Shown here in pieces: positions 18,276 to 26,739 of a DNA stretch of 64,000 nt (its first letter is position 1; every line of letters starts with the position of its first letter). The notes beneath the pieces were generated by a model. It saw only the letters and a program-made list of their open reading frames with translations. It was not told the DNA's origin and did not search any database. Origin of the DNA: G963664225 sp964538065. GTDB taxonomy: Bacteria > Verrucomicrobiota > Verrucomicrobiia > Limisphaerales > UBA1319. The DNA is taken from NCBI GenBank assembly GCA_964538065.1, contig CAZIDG010000008.1, forward strand, positions 1 to 64,000, given 5' to 3'. A program made the translations under genes and the position numbers.

Positions 18276-19640
18276 ATGAACAATATGATGGGCATACGAA
18301 TGAGACGCTGGACCCGCGAGGTTAGCCCGGTGATACGCCTCGCTATGCCCATTATGGGGGGCATGATCAGCCAAATGCTTGTGGGCCTGGCGGATACGAT
18401 CATGGTCGGTTGGGTGGGTGTGGTACCCTTGGCTGCATCGTCCTTCGTCAATAATCTGGTGAATTTACCGTTCATCTTTGGGATGGGGATGCTGAGTTCG
18501 ATAGCGGTGCTTTCTTCGCATGCCTTTGGAGCGCGTCAACCGGTCCAGGTCGGAGAAATGTTGCGAGGAGGTCTTGCGCTTTCGGTCTTGATTGGCATGG
18601 CGACCGCCTTGCTGGTGTTTCTCGTACATCCGTTTTTGGGATATTTTCGCCAACCCCCCGAGGTGGTTGCTGCATCGGACCCCTACATTTATCTTGTGGC
18701 TTTGTCCCTTGTTCCGGCGTTAATTGCGCACGGCTGCAAACAGTTTAGTGAGGCGGTCAACCAACCCTGGATCCCTGCCTTAATACTCCTGGGTGGTGTT
18801 TTACTGAACATACTCCTGAATTGGGTGCTGATTTTTGGCCATTGGGGGGCGCCTACCCTGGGGTTGGAGGGTGCGGGGTGGGCAACCTTGATTTCCCGGG
18901 TCGTGATGTGTGCGGTGTTTCTTTTGTATGTGCTGCGATCCCGTGTCATGCGCGCCTTGCATCCTGCCCATTGGAGGGTTGCGGGTATCGTAGGCAGCAT
19001 TCGTCGATTGGTGGTGGTGGGTTGGCCGGTGGGGGCGCAGCATTTATTGGAGGTGGGGGCGTTTACCCTGGCTGGTCTCATGGTGGGTTGGATCAATGCC
19101 GAATCCATCGCAGCCCATCAGGTGGCCATCACGTGTGCCTCGATGTCCTTCATGTTTGCATTGGGGATCGGTTCCGCCGCCTGCATCCGGGTTGGGCAAA
19201 CCCGTGGCGCCCGACAATATGCCCGCATGCGCCGGATTGGTTTGATTGGGATCGTGCTTTCGGCACTGGTAATGAGCGTTTTTGGTGTCCTTTTCATGGC
19301 TGCGGGGCGGTCACTGGCCCAATTTTTTATCCAGGATCCCAGCGTGATCACCCTGGCCGCCCAATTACTCTTCCTGGCTGCGGTTTTCCAGGTGGCTGAC
19401 GGTATTCAGATTGCCTCGGTGTCAGCGCTGCGTGGATTGGAGGATGTGCGTCTTCCCATGCTCGTTTCGGCCCTGGCTTACTGGGGCATCGCGCTTCCGA
19501 TGGGTGGTTTTCTGGCCTTTTCCGCCGGGAGGGGGGCAGTGGGAATCTGGATGGGCCTGGCTTGTGGATTGGTGGTGGCGGCATTATCCCTTGCCCTGCG
19601 CTTCGTCTATCAATCTTCGCCCGGCAGATGGAGCGTCTAA
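18276..19640 (+). CDS. MATE family efflux transporter
   Basis: The protein is about 454 residues with twelve hydrophobic helices in two homologous halves. It begins with RLAMPIMGGMISQMLVGLADTIMVGWVG, matching the first MATE helix pair, and later has EAVNQPWIPALILLGGVLLN and a second-half repeat starting VVGWPVGAQHLLEVGAFTLAG. MATE proteins export cationic drugs or metabolites using a Na+ or H+ gradient. The start is uncertain: ATGs at 18276, 18288 and 18300 are all close before the first helix and none has a good Shine-Dalgarno site. The gene is divergent from CotH, and nothing in its context points to a substrate. Confidence 0.9.
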   Translation: MNNMMGIRMRRWTREVSPVIRLAMPIMGGMISQMLVGLADTIMVGWVGVVPLAASSFVNNLVNLPFIFGMGMLSSIAVLSSHAFGARQPVQVGEMLRGGLALSVLIGMATALLVFLVHPFLGYFRQPPEVVAASDPYIYLVALSLVPALIAHGCKQFSEAVNQPWIPALILLGGVLLNILLNWVLIFGHWGAPTLGLEGAGWATLISRVVMCAVFLLYVLRSRVMRALHPAHWRVAGIVGSIRRLVVVGWPVGAQHLLEVGAFTLAGLMVGWINAESIAAHQVAITCASMSFMFALGIGSAACIRVGQTRGARQYARMRRIGLIGIVLSALVMSVFGVLFMAAGRSLAQFFIQDPSVITLAAQLLFLAAVFQVADGIQIASVSALRGLEDVRLPMLVSALAYWGIALPMGGFLAFSAGRGAVGIWMGLACGLVVAALSLALRFVYQSSPGRWSV

Positions 19641-19799
19641 AGCAGCCTCAAATGCCAGGGTATGGAGGATGACTTTGGAAGAGGGGAATAACATTCCATT
19701 AAATTATAATTCACATTAAAACATTTGAAGAATAATCACCCTTTCCGATGTCTTTCAGGCTGATTTCCTTCTGTTGTTTGTTATTGACCAAAAATCCTG

Positions 19800-19856
19800 C
19801 GACTGCGATACCTAAACGCAGTCGTCCCCGGCATGGATGCCTGTTTTCGTGGGGAC
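19800..19856 (+). promoter_or_regulatory. Structured leader before the exopolysaccharide gene
   Basis: Two adjacent inverted repeats end 22 nt before the Wzz start. CGACTGCG/CGCAGTCG (19800-19824) has a 9-nt loop. GTCCCC (19824-19829) pairs with GGGGAC (19851-19856) and encloses GGCAT/ATGCC. No known riboswitch consensus is recognised and there is no T-tract; a regulatory RNA structure or protein site is inferred. Confidence 0.35.
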
Positions 19857-19877
19857 TTCGACCTGATCCCATAATGT

Positions 19878-21198
19878 ATGCGCAAGCGGAGCCAAACCAA
19901 TGGATGGCCGTTTGATCCCGGCAGGGTGGGGGAAGCTTTGTCCCACCACTGGGAATGGCTTCTTTTGGCGGCGTGCATGGTGGGCGTAGCCGGTTTCATT
20001 TGTGCCTGGCTCTTCACTCGCTATTCCGTATCTGTTCGGTTGATGCACAATGAGCCCCCCGCTTTTTTCTCCGCGTCCGAGGATGGCAAGGTGTGGTTGA
20101 ACCGTGAGCCGACAACAGCCACCTTGGTGGATGTCATGCATTCGCCTGACCTGATGCGAGAGGTGCTGAGTGCGGCTCGTTCCTCTCTCGGACTTGATCA
20201 ATTCAGCCAGCGGTCGCGGGTTGAAAGCGTGCCTGGCACGGACTTGATCCATATCCGGGTGGAGAGCGCCTCTGCCAGCGAGGCCGTCGAATTGGCCAAC
20301 GCCTACGGAGAGGGAGCCGTTCGTCTCACGCAAACCATGCAGGCTGGAGTGGTGCGTGATATCGAGGACATGCTTCGGGAGAAACTCCAGGCCCTGGAAA
20401 AAGATTTGACCGCGGCCAATCAGGGCTTGATCCGGTTCCAGAGCGAGGCTGGTGGAGTGGATTATGAAAAGGAAACGCCGGCCCACCTTCGCGAGTGGGC
20501 CGACCTGGTTCAGCGCAACGACGATTTGCAGTCTCAGATCAAGTCGCTGGATCAACAGGTTGTCCATGCTCTCAAGGAGGCTCCCCGTCATTCCCCCGCG
20601 CTGGAATCCGCCCGTACCGCCCTGGCCCAGGCCCTGTTGCGGTATACGGAGGAGCATCCCAAGGTGAAGGAACTTCGCGCCAGCATTGCCTCCCTTGAGG
20701 CCCAGGCCGGGATTGATGGGACTCCTGCGACTGTTCAGGCCTATACGGGTGGATCCATTCCTCAAGCGGATGATTTGAACCGCCAACGCAATGATCTGCA
20801 GCGTCAGCAGGAACAAACAGCCCAGGCCATGGCCCGGATTCAACAGACCATTTCGCATCTGCCGGCCCGGCAGTTGGAGTACGCCCGGATCAAGTCACGA
20901 TACCAGGCGCTGGCGCGGCTGCGTGAGCAGTTGGCACAGCGGATTGAGGAAACTCATCTGTTTGCCGGCCGGACGGCTGGGTATTACCGTTTGGTGGCTC
21001 CCGCCCGCATTGAAGATTTGAGCCGTTCTGGGAAACTGGCGGCGGGCCTGCTTTGGGGGCTGTTGGGCGCTCTTGCAGGGGGGCTGGGAGCTGCCATCGT
21101 GGCTGCCTTGCTCGAATTGGCCGATCCCCGCATACGCACGTCTCACGATCTGGGACGTGTCACCCGCCTTCCCCTCCTGGCGAGCCTGGGTGATCTTT
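19878..21198 (+). CDS. Wzz/Wzc-like polysaccharide chain-length determinant (5' part of a fusion cut by an assembly gap)
   Basis: The frame runs open into the gap. It encodes a Wzz-type protein: a first transmembrane helix (WEWLLLAACMVGVAGFICAWLF) near residues 26-47, a periplasmic region with long coiled coils (about 150-345), and a second helix near 385-407 (LLWGLLGALAGGLGAAIVAALL). It then continues as IRTSHDLGRVTRLPLLASLG, the linker that in Wzc-type proteins leads into the cytoplasmic BY-kinase. The 55 bp before the gap recur exactly after it in the same frame. Removing the gap and one copy therefore joins this to the downstream frame, giving a 1010-residue protein. The wild-type gene is probably 19878-23065. 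Confidence 0.88.
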
Positions 21199-21353
21199 NN
21201 NNNNNNNNNNNNNNNNNNNNNNNNNNNNNNNNNNNNNNNNNNNNNNNNNNNNNNNNNNNNNNNNNNNNNNNNNNNNNNNNNNNNNNNNNNNNNNNNNNCA
21301 CGATCTGGGACGTGTCACCCGCCTTCCCCTCCTGGCGAGCCTGGGTGATCTTT
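21144..21353. repeat. 100-N gap with perfect 55-bp duplicated flanks (assembly artefact)
   Basis: Bases 21144-21198 and 21299-21353 are identical over 55 bp and flank exactly 100 N. This is what an unmerged k-mer overlap between two contigs looks like. Deleting 155 bp (21199-21353) keeps the frame: codon 423 (His) is the first duplicated residue in both copies. Confidence 0.9.
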
Positions 21354-23065
21354 CCCGCATGACGGAGGCGGAGAAAGAGGATTGGGCCTTTCGCACTCTC
21401 ACCGTGTTGAAGGGACGCCTGCAAAAGAATAACCATGAAGCCCTCATTTGTGGCTTCATCTCGTCCAACCATGGAGAAGGCCGTTCAACGTGGATCCAGT
21501 TGCTGGCAGGAGCCGCGCGTAAACAGGGCTACCATGTCATGGTCATTGCGTCGACGCCCCCGCCGTCTCTCCCGGAGGCTTCTCCGGCTCCGGCGTTGGA
21601 CCCCGTCTCTGAATCCTCGCTGGCTTTGAAGACCGTACCTCCGGCGTTTCTGATCCCGGCTGTACAGTCAGTGATGAATGCGTCCCTGCCTGAAGTGGCT
21701 TGGAGCCTGGAGGGCCGGGCACAGTGGCAAAATGCACTTGAGCAATTAAATCATATGGAAAACGTGGTTGTATTCGCGGAGCTGCCGCCCGCGTCCATGT
21801 CGGAATCCTTTTTGTTATCAGAAAAGATTCCACATCTCATCTGGCTTTGCGGCAGGGATCAAGCCCAGGCTGGAGAAACCCGATCGCAACTCGAGACACT
21901 CCGCCTTAGCCGCGGACGGCTTGCCGGGGCGGTGTTCAACCGCGCCAGCCAGCCGGGATGGCGGCGTTCCTTTGGCTTCATGAAAGCCGCAGCCGTCCTC
22001 TTATGCATGCTGTGGACCTTCATGGTTTGCGCACAGGATGCCGTGCTCCCGTCGGGCAATTTCAACCGGGAGAAGGAAAACATGGCACCCGCAACCCAGG
22101 ATCCCGTGGGAGGTGTCTCGACTAATAGCGGCACCCTTTCTGTAAACAAACCGGATCAACTGGCCGATTGGCAGCAGAAACTCACCCTCGGCCCTGGTGA
22201 TGTTCTGAACATATACCTGTATGATCAGCCGGAAACCGCCAAGACGGGGTTGTTCATTGGTCCCGATGGTCGCCTGACGTATTTACAGGCGCAGGATATC
22301 GAGGCCGCCGGGCTGACCGTGGACGAATTGCGAACGAAACTTGAACAGACCCTCTCGCGATTCTACCGGTCCCCGCGTGTCGTGGTGATACCTTCCGCGT
22401 TTAACAGCAAAAAATATTACCTCCTCGGAAACGTCATGCAGAAGGGCGTGTTTCCCCTGGATCGCCCCGTGACGATTGTTGAAGCCATCGCCAAGGCGCG
22501 GGGATTTGTGGTGATGAATCAGGCCCGTTCCTCTCTGCTGCAAGCGGACCTTGCCCACAGTTTTCTGGTGCGGCGGGATGGTCAGAATGGTTTCAAGCGG
22601 ATGGCAGTGGATTTTGAATCGCTCTTTTTGCAGGGGAACCTGGCGCAAAACCTTTCCCTGGCGCCGGATGATTACCTCTATTTTCCGCCCCTGGATTTGC
22701 CTGAGATTTATGTCATGGGCGAAGTCATGCAACCGGGCACATCCCCCTTCACAGAGGATATGACTGCCTTGAAGGCTGTCATCACGCGGGGTGGTTTCAC
22801 GGAGAAGGCCTGGCGCAAAAAGCTGCTCGTGGTGCGAGGGTCTCTTTCCCATCCGCAGACTTTTGTGGTGGATGCCGGAGCCGTTCTGGACGCCCGCTCC
22901 AAGGATTTTCCCCTCAAATCGCGTGACATCGTATATGTGAGCCGCAAGCCCTGGTCCAAGGCCGAGGACTTGCTCAATGCAGCCATATCAGACTTTGCCC
23001 GTAGCGCCATCATCACGTGGACCGGCCAGAATGTGGGGCCGTGGATCACTTCACCCATTTTCTAA
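21299..23065 (+). CDS. Degenerate BY-kinase domain fused to Wza-like polysaccharide export domain (3' part of fusion)
   Basis: After the gap the frame continues from HDLGRVTRLP into WAFRTLTVLKGRL, the BY-kinase entry helix. The P-loop reads NHGEGRST instead of GEGKST, and the Walker A' region reads VVVFAELPP without the usual Asp. There is no C-terminal tyrosine cluster, so it is probably a pseudokinase. At 21980 a signal-like segment begins (MKAAAVLLCMLWTFMVCAQ). It is followed by a polysaccharide export domain (LTLGPGDVLNIYLYD) and two SLBB-like units (YYLLGNVMQKGVF and IYVMGEVMQPGT). No stop separates the parts. Either the whole is one fusion protein, or the export part restarts at ATG 21980. 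If the gap is ignored, ATG 21359 is the first internal start. Confidence 0.85.
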   Translation, partial: HDLGRVTRLPLLASLGDLSRMTEAEKEDWAFRTLTVLKGRLQKNNHEALICGFISSNHGEGRSTWIQLLAGAARKQGYHVMVIASTPPPSLPEASPAPALDPVSESSLALKTVPPAFLIPAVQSVMNASLPEVAWSLEGRAQWQNALEQLNHMENVVVFAELPPASMSESFLLSEKIPHLIWLCGRDQAQAGETRSQLETLRLSRGRLAGAVFNRASQPGWRRSFGFMKAAAVLLCMLWTFMVCAQDAVLPSGNFNREKENMAPATQDPVGGVSTNSGTLSVNKPDQLADWQQKLTLGPGDVLNIYLYDQPETAKTGLFIGPDGRLTYLQAQDIEAAGLTVDELRTKLEQTLSRFYRSPRVVVIPSAFNSKKYYLLGNVMQKGVFPLDRPVTIVEAIAKARGFVVMNQARSSLLQADLAHSFLVRRDGQNGFKRMAVDFESLFLQGNLAQNLSLAPDDYLYFPPLDLPEIYVMGEVMQPGTSPFTEDMTALKAVITRGGFTEKAWRKKLLVVRGSLSHPQTFVVDAGAVLDARSKDFPLKSRDIVYVSRKPWSKAEDLLNAAISDFARSAIITWTGQNVGPWITSPIF

Positions 23066-23070
23066 TCGCC

Positions 23071-24159
23071 ATGAATATTCGTCCTTTTCTCCTTTTGACG
23101 TGTGCGGCTGCCTTGCTGGTGGCGGGATGCAAGCACTATGGGCCGCAGTTCGACGCAGCGAAACACCCGGAAACACCATGGAATCCGGCGGCAGCGCGCT
23201 TGGACCAGAAGGCTTTTTCCGCGCTGGACAACACCAACAGGCTGGATTCAGGCTGGCTCAAGGCTCCCACCAATTTCTTCACATTGGGGCCGGGGGATGT
23301 GATCGAAATGGAAATCATGGGTTCCCCTGCCTCAAGATCCACCGCCTTGGTGGGCCCGGATGGCAAAATTTATTACGATCTGCTGCCGGGGATCTTCGTG
23401 TGGGGCAAGACCGTTGCCGAGGTTAAGGTCATGGTGGAAAATGAGTTCACGCGGTTTGTTCGCACCAAGCCCGAAATGACGCTGACTCTGCGAAGCGTGG
23501 CGAGTCGACAGATCTGGCTCCTGGGCAGTGTGCAACAACCCGGTGTTTACTCGTTGGCAACGCCCATGACCCTCCTCGAAGCCATCTCCATGGCTGGGGG
23601 AACGATCATCACACCAGGATCCTCTGAGGATTTTACTGATTTGAAAAACAGTTTCGTGATGCGGGAGGGGCGCCGGTTGCCGGTGGACCTCTACCAGTTG
23701 CTCAAATTGGGTGATCTCACTCAAAACATATATCTCCAACCCGATGATTTCGTGTATCTTAGGTCAGCAGTGGCGCGTAATGTCTATGTGTTGGGAGCTG
23801 TGGCTCGCCCCAACATCATCCCGTTTGCGGAAAAGATCTCACTCGTCACCGCGATCGCTGGAGCAGGTGGTCCTGTCCCCTACGCTTACCAGAGCCATGT
23901 GGCCATCGTTCGCGGGTCACTTGCCGAGCCCAAGATCGCGATTGTGGATTACGGGACGATAGTGAAGGGAAAAACCAAGGACGTGCTGCTGGAGCCAGGG
24001 GATATTGTCTATATGCCTTTTGCGCCCTACCGGCAACTTGCCATCTTTGGAGATCAGATCCTCCAGCAGTTTGTGCGCACCATCGCCCTCAATGAAGGCC
24101 GCAACGCGGTTATTAAGGGTGCCGAGCCTGTCGGCAGCAGCATTGGCGTGGGATACTAA
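23071..24159 (+). CDS. Polysaccharide export lipoprotein (Wza-like, SLBB)
   Basis: The 362-residue product has a lipoprotein signal (LLLTCAAALLVAGC, lipobox LVAGC). It then has a polysaccharide biosynthesis/export domain (FTLGPGDVIEMEIMG, PDGKIYYDLLPGIFVWG) and two SLBB-like modules (IWLLGSVQQPGVYSL and NVYVLGAVARPNIIPF). Such proteins form the outer-membrane exit of Wzx/Wzy-type exopolysaccharides. It starts 5 bp after the preceding fusion gene, whose C-terminal part is a related export domain, so the operon has two Wza-like units in tandem. The ATG at 23071 fits the lipoprotein signal exactly. Confidence 0.92.
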   Translation: MNIRPFLLLTCAAALLVAGCKHYGPQFDAAKHPETPWNPAAARLDQKAFSALDNTNRLDSGWLKAPTNFFTLGPGDVIEMEIMGSPASRSTALVGPDGKIYYDLLPGIFVWGKTVAEVKVMVENEFTRFVRTKPEMTLTLRSVASRQIWLLGSVQQPGVYSLATPMTLLEAISMAGGTIITPGSSEDFTDLKNSFVMREGRRLPVDLYQLLKLGDLTQNIYLQPDDFVYLRSAVARNVYVLGAVARPNIIPFAEKISLVTAIAGAGGPVPYAYQSHVAIVRGSLAEPKIAIVDYGTIVKGKTKDVLLEPGDIVYMPFAPYRQLAIFGDQILQQFVRTIALNEGRNAVIKGAEPVGSSIGVGY

Positions 24160-24178
24160 CAGGCTGAGGGTGTTAAGA

Positions 24179-24898
24179 TTACGAACGAGCTTGGCGACGG
24201 TTGCGCCGCGCCAGGCTCGCAAAGGCCATCAAGGCCACGCCTGTTGCCAAGGCATATGTGCGTGGTTCGGGCACACCTGATAATTCCAATCCCCAACTAA
24301 CCAGGGTGGACTCGCCGGTCTCGGCAAAATCGCTGATGGCCAGCGTCCAGACGCCGTTGGCATTTAGACCATTAAAACTGCTTAAAAAGGCGGTGCGGCT
24401 GTCTGTAAGTTGCGTGTTCGCTGCGGCGGTGGTGCGGCCATCAGGAGCCCATGTTCCAGTAAGCGCTCCCCCCAGCGGGATGTTATGGGCTCCATTCAGC
24501 GTCAAGCGGTACACATGGATGTCTCCATTGGCGGCCGCATCATCCAGGGTGACATTGCTCAGACCGGCATCGCTGTATCCATACTCAGGAAACTGAAGCG
24601 AACTGGCCGCCCGTCCAACCCGGTTTAGGAGTACTGAATATCCACTTTCGTGGCTCAAGGTGACGAACAGATCCCCATTCAGTCCACCGCTGATGTTCAA
24701 TACCACATTCACATCCTGCACGTAGAGGATGCTGGATGTGACCGTTTGCTGGTTGATCAGGCCGAAGCCTGAACCTCCCTGGTTGTCTGGTGCTTTTTGG
24801 TTGATGCTGTCGAAAGAATATTGTTCAAACAGGGCCGCATGGGCTGAGAGCCCCAGCAGCACTGCGCCACCTGTAATGATGCCCCCTATGATTTTCAT
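24179..24898 (-). CDS. PEP-CTERM sorting domain protein
   Basis: The 239-residue protein begins with a signal peptide (IGGIITGGAVLLGLSAHA). It contains a beta-sandwich resembling the proprotein-convertase P domain (DVNVVLNISGGLNGDLFVTLSH, NGVWTLAISDFAETGESTLVSWGLEL split over two strands). It ends in VPEPRTYALATGVALMAF followed by a basic tail, a textbook PEP-CTERM exosortase signal. It would be cleaved and anchored or released at the outer surface by an exosortase not encoded here. It lies 23 bp after the FN3/cadherin-like gene and next to polysaccharide export genes, as is common for such proteins. The start at 24898 gives the signal peptide. Confidence 0.9.
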   Translation of the reverse strand: MKIIGGIITGGAVLLGLSAHAALFEQYSFDSINQKAPDNQGGSGFGLINQQTVTSSILYVQDVNVVLNISGGLNGDLFVTLSHESGYSVLLNRVGRAASSLQFPEYGYSDAGLSNVTLDDAAANGDIHVYRLTLNGAHNIPLGGALTGTWAPDGRTTAAANTQLTDSRTAFLSSFNGLNANGVWTLAISDFAETGESTLVSWGLELSGVPEPRTYALATGVALMAFASLARRNRRQARS

Positions 24899-24921
24899 GC
24901 TGTGTGTGTTACACCGATGTC

Positions 24922-26028
24922 TCAAGGTACTGTGATTCGGTAATACCGTGTCGAATACTTTACCGCCTCCGTATCCTTGAATATAACGGAACCATCATTT
25001 TGTGCAACTGCCGTTCCGATTTTTACCCACGCTGTGAGATTGGTGCTCGCCTCAACGGCGTAAGAGAATCCCGGCAGCCCTTGAAATGACGCCGTAATCG
25101 CCCCATCGAATTCAACCTGCACCTTGCTGGCGGAACGTGCGGGCTTGGTGGTGATCTCCTGCAATAAGACCAGTACCTTGGCCGTGCTCTGATTGCCATG
25201 ACTGTCTGCGATGGTGTACTCAAATTCATCATCACCATCGAATCCCATGGGAGGCGTGTAATAGATCAGCCCCTCGCTTAACACCACGCTTGCGTTATAC
25301 AGGCTTGTGGGACTGACCGAAACAATCTGAAGAGTATCACCATCGAACTCCAAATCGTTCCGCAATAATTTGGCAGGCGAGATGCGGGAAGTTGTATCGA
25401 AGTTGGCGGTGACATTGTCAGCTACTGCGACAGGTGGATCGTCCACTGGCGCAACGACTATCGTGACCGTGGCTACCGCTGAGGTTGATGTTCCGTCACT
25501 CACGACATAGGAGAAGGTGTCTGTGCCAAAGAAGTTGGTTTTGGGGACATAATTTAATGCAGGGGCAGTCCCTCCCAGCGTTCCTCTCAGTGGAGCTTGA
25601 GTAATCGTGTACGTTAGGGCGGCACCTGTAGGACTCTGACCAGACAGGTTGACAGTCGTCGGGCTGTCTTCCAATGTGCTCAGATTCAAGGTCTCTGCTG
25701 TAGGCGGACCGGCCTTGGGTGTCCAGGAGACTTCGTTGGACGGTTCGCTCTCAAGTCCATAACTATTGTAGGCGGTGACGACGAAATAATAGGTGATTCC
25801 TTCGGTCAGGTTGGACACGGTTCCCGAGGTCTGTTTGCCTATATTCTGGGATTGGTTATGAATGCCACTTGTGGTGCCCCAATAGAGAATATATCCACTT
25901 AACCCCGCGTCAGTGACGGGGTCCCATTCAAGCGTAACCTTGTGGCCGGTGAAGGCCCATCCATTGGTCCCGCAAAACGTAGTCAGCATCCATGCGACTA
26001 AATAACAAACACTCCGGCCAAACTTCAT
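24922..26028 (-). CDS. Exported FN3 / cadherin-like repeat protein
   Basis: A 368-residue secreted protein. A signal peptide (VCYLVAWMLTTFCGTNGWAF) is followed by a fibronectin type III domain (about 28-105, VTLEWDPVTDAGLSGY to SYGLESEPSNEV). Two cadherin/tandem-type modules come next (LSGQSPTGAALTYTITQAP with FFGTDTFSYVVSDG; NDLEFDGDTLQIVSV with GFDGDDEFEYTIADSHGN). The C-terminal module ends YSTRYYRITVP, as in many verrucomicrobial exported proteins. A good ribosome-binding site (AGGAGAAAGGTG) precedes ATG 26028. It is upstream of the PEP-CTERM gene in a probable two-gene operon. The role is probably structural or adhesive. Confidence 0.85.
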   Translation of the reverse strand: MKFGRSVCYLVAWMLTTFCGTNGWAFTGHKVTLEWDPVTDAGLSGYILYWGTTSGIHNQSQNIGKQTSGTVSNLTEGITYYFVVTAYNSYGLESEPSNEVSWTPKAGPPTAETLNLSTLEDSPTTVNLSGQSPTGAALTYTITQAPLRGTLGGTAPALNYVPKTNFFGTDTFSYVVSDGTSTSAVATVTIVVAPVDDPPVAVADNVTANFDTTSRISPAKLLRNDLEFDGDTLQIVSVSPTSLYNASVVLSEGLIYYTPPMGFDGDDEFEYTIADSHGNQSTAKVLVLLQEITTKPARSASKVQVEFDGAITASFQGLPGFSYAVEASTNLTAWVKIGTAVAQNDGSVIFKDTEAVKYSTRYYRITVP

Positions 26029-26441
26029 GACTCACCTTTCTCCTATAAGGCGATTTCGAAACATAGCACGTATTCTGCCGTCGTCCGCAAAAGGATTTGA
26101 TTTTGACGTCACGTCTGCAGCCAGAGGAGGTGTGCATGGGGTTTAAAATAATCGTAAGTAACTAGTTATAAATATGTAACAAAGACACACAAGTGCATGG
26201 TGGCGACAGGAAAATATTGCTATTAGCATTAATAATCACTTAACAAACAGGGGCGGCCTCGCCTGGGGAGGCTGGTCCATTTTTTGAAAAGTGTCCTGAA
26301 TATGTTCAATGAACCTCTGCGATTTTGACAACCTTTGCCCCTCGTGGAAGGGGGGGCAACAGCCTGGGTTCAGCAGGGTCCTGAATCAGGACACGTAAAT
26401 CCAGGTTTGCCATGGGAGCCCGGTTGTGATGTGCTGGATAG
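26029..26441. promoter_or_regulatory. 413-bp A/T-rich regulatory region with a TGTAAC half-site
   Basis: No gene is seen. At 26165-26180 TTATAAATATGTAAC matches, over its whole length, the left arm of the palindrome at 63696-63709. Here the right half-site is not conserved. A short GTAAC-TA-GTTAT palindrome lies about 10 bp away. The element is about 95 bp upstream of the candidate sigma-54 promoter, a normal enhancer distance. The right part of the region also carries the RHH gene's promoter, not identified. Confidence 0.35.
26065..26080 (-). promoter_or_regulatory. Candidate sigma-54 promoter (-24/-12) of the PEP-CTERM operon
   Basis: On the minus strand CGGCAGAATACGTGCT has the obligatory GG-N10-GC spacing, 37 nt upstream of the FN3 gene start. 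The match outside GG/GC is partial. A sigma-54 promoter is expected because PrsR is a sigma-54 activator, but GG-N10-GC is common by chance. Confidence 0.3.
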
Positions 26442-26696
26442 ATGCCAAATCATCGAAAGGCGAACAAAAAGATCATCAGCACATGGCTCGATCAGGAGAT
26501 CATCCGTCAGATGGATGAAGCTGCGCAGCGGGAGGGGACCAATCGGTCGGACTTCATGCAAGCCGCGGTGTTTCACTATTTGCGGATGCGCGGCATGGAG
26601 GTACATGCCACCCCATCAAGAGTGGCCAAGGAAGATGCACCAGCTTCCCCGAAGGTTGAAGCGACTGCCAGCGAACTGGATGTGACATTACTTTAG
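26442..26696 (+). CDS. Small ribbon-helix-helix (CopG-like) protein
   Basis: The product is 84 residues. The segment KKIISTWLDQEIIRQMDEAA plus REGTNRSDFMQAAVFHYLR (about 9-48) fits one beta-strand and two helices of an RHH DNA-binding domain. The C-terminal 35 residues look disordered. It may be an autorepressor or antitoxin-type regulator, but no toxin partner is visible on either side. It sits between the PEP-CTERM operon promoter region and the convergent prsR, so a role in that circuit is possible but unsupported. Confidence 0.65.
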   Translation: MPNHRKANKKIISTWLDQEIIRQMDEAAQREGTNRSDFMQAAVFHYLRMRGMEVHATPSRVAKEDAPASPKVEATASELDVTLL

Positions 26697-26739
26697 AGTC
26701 TTGGGTCTCCAATAACCTGGTTGGCTTCGGTAGGTGAGA

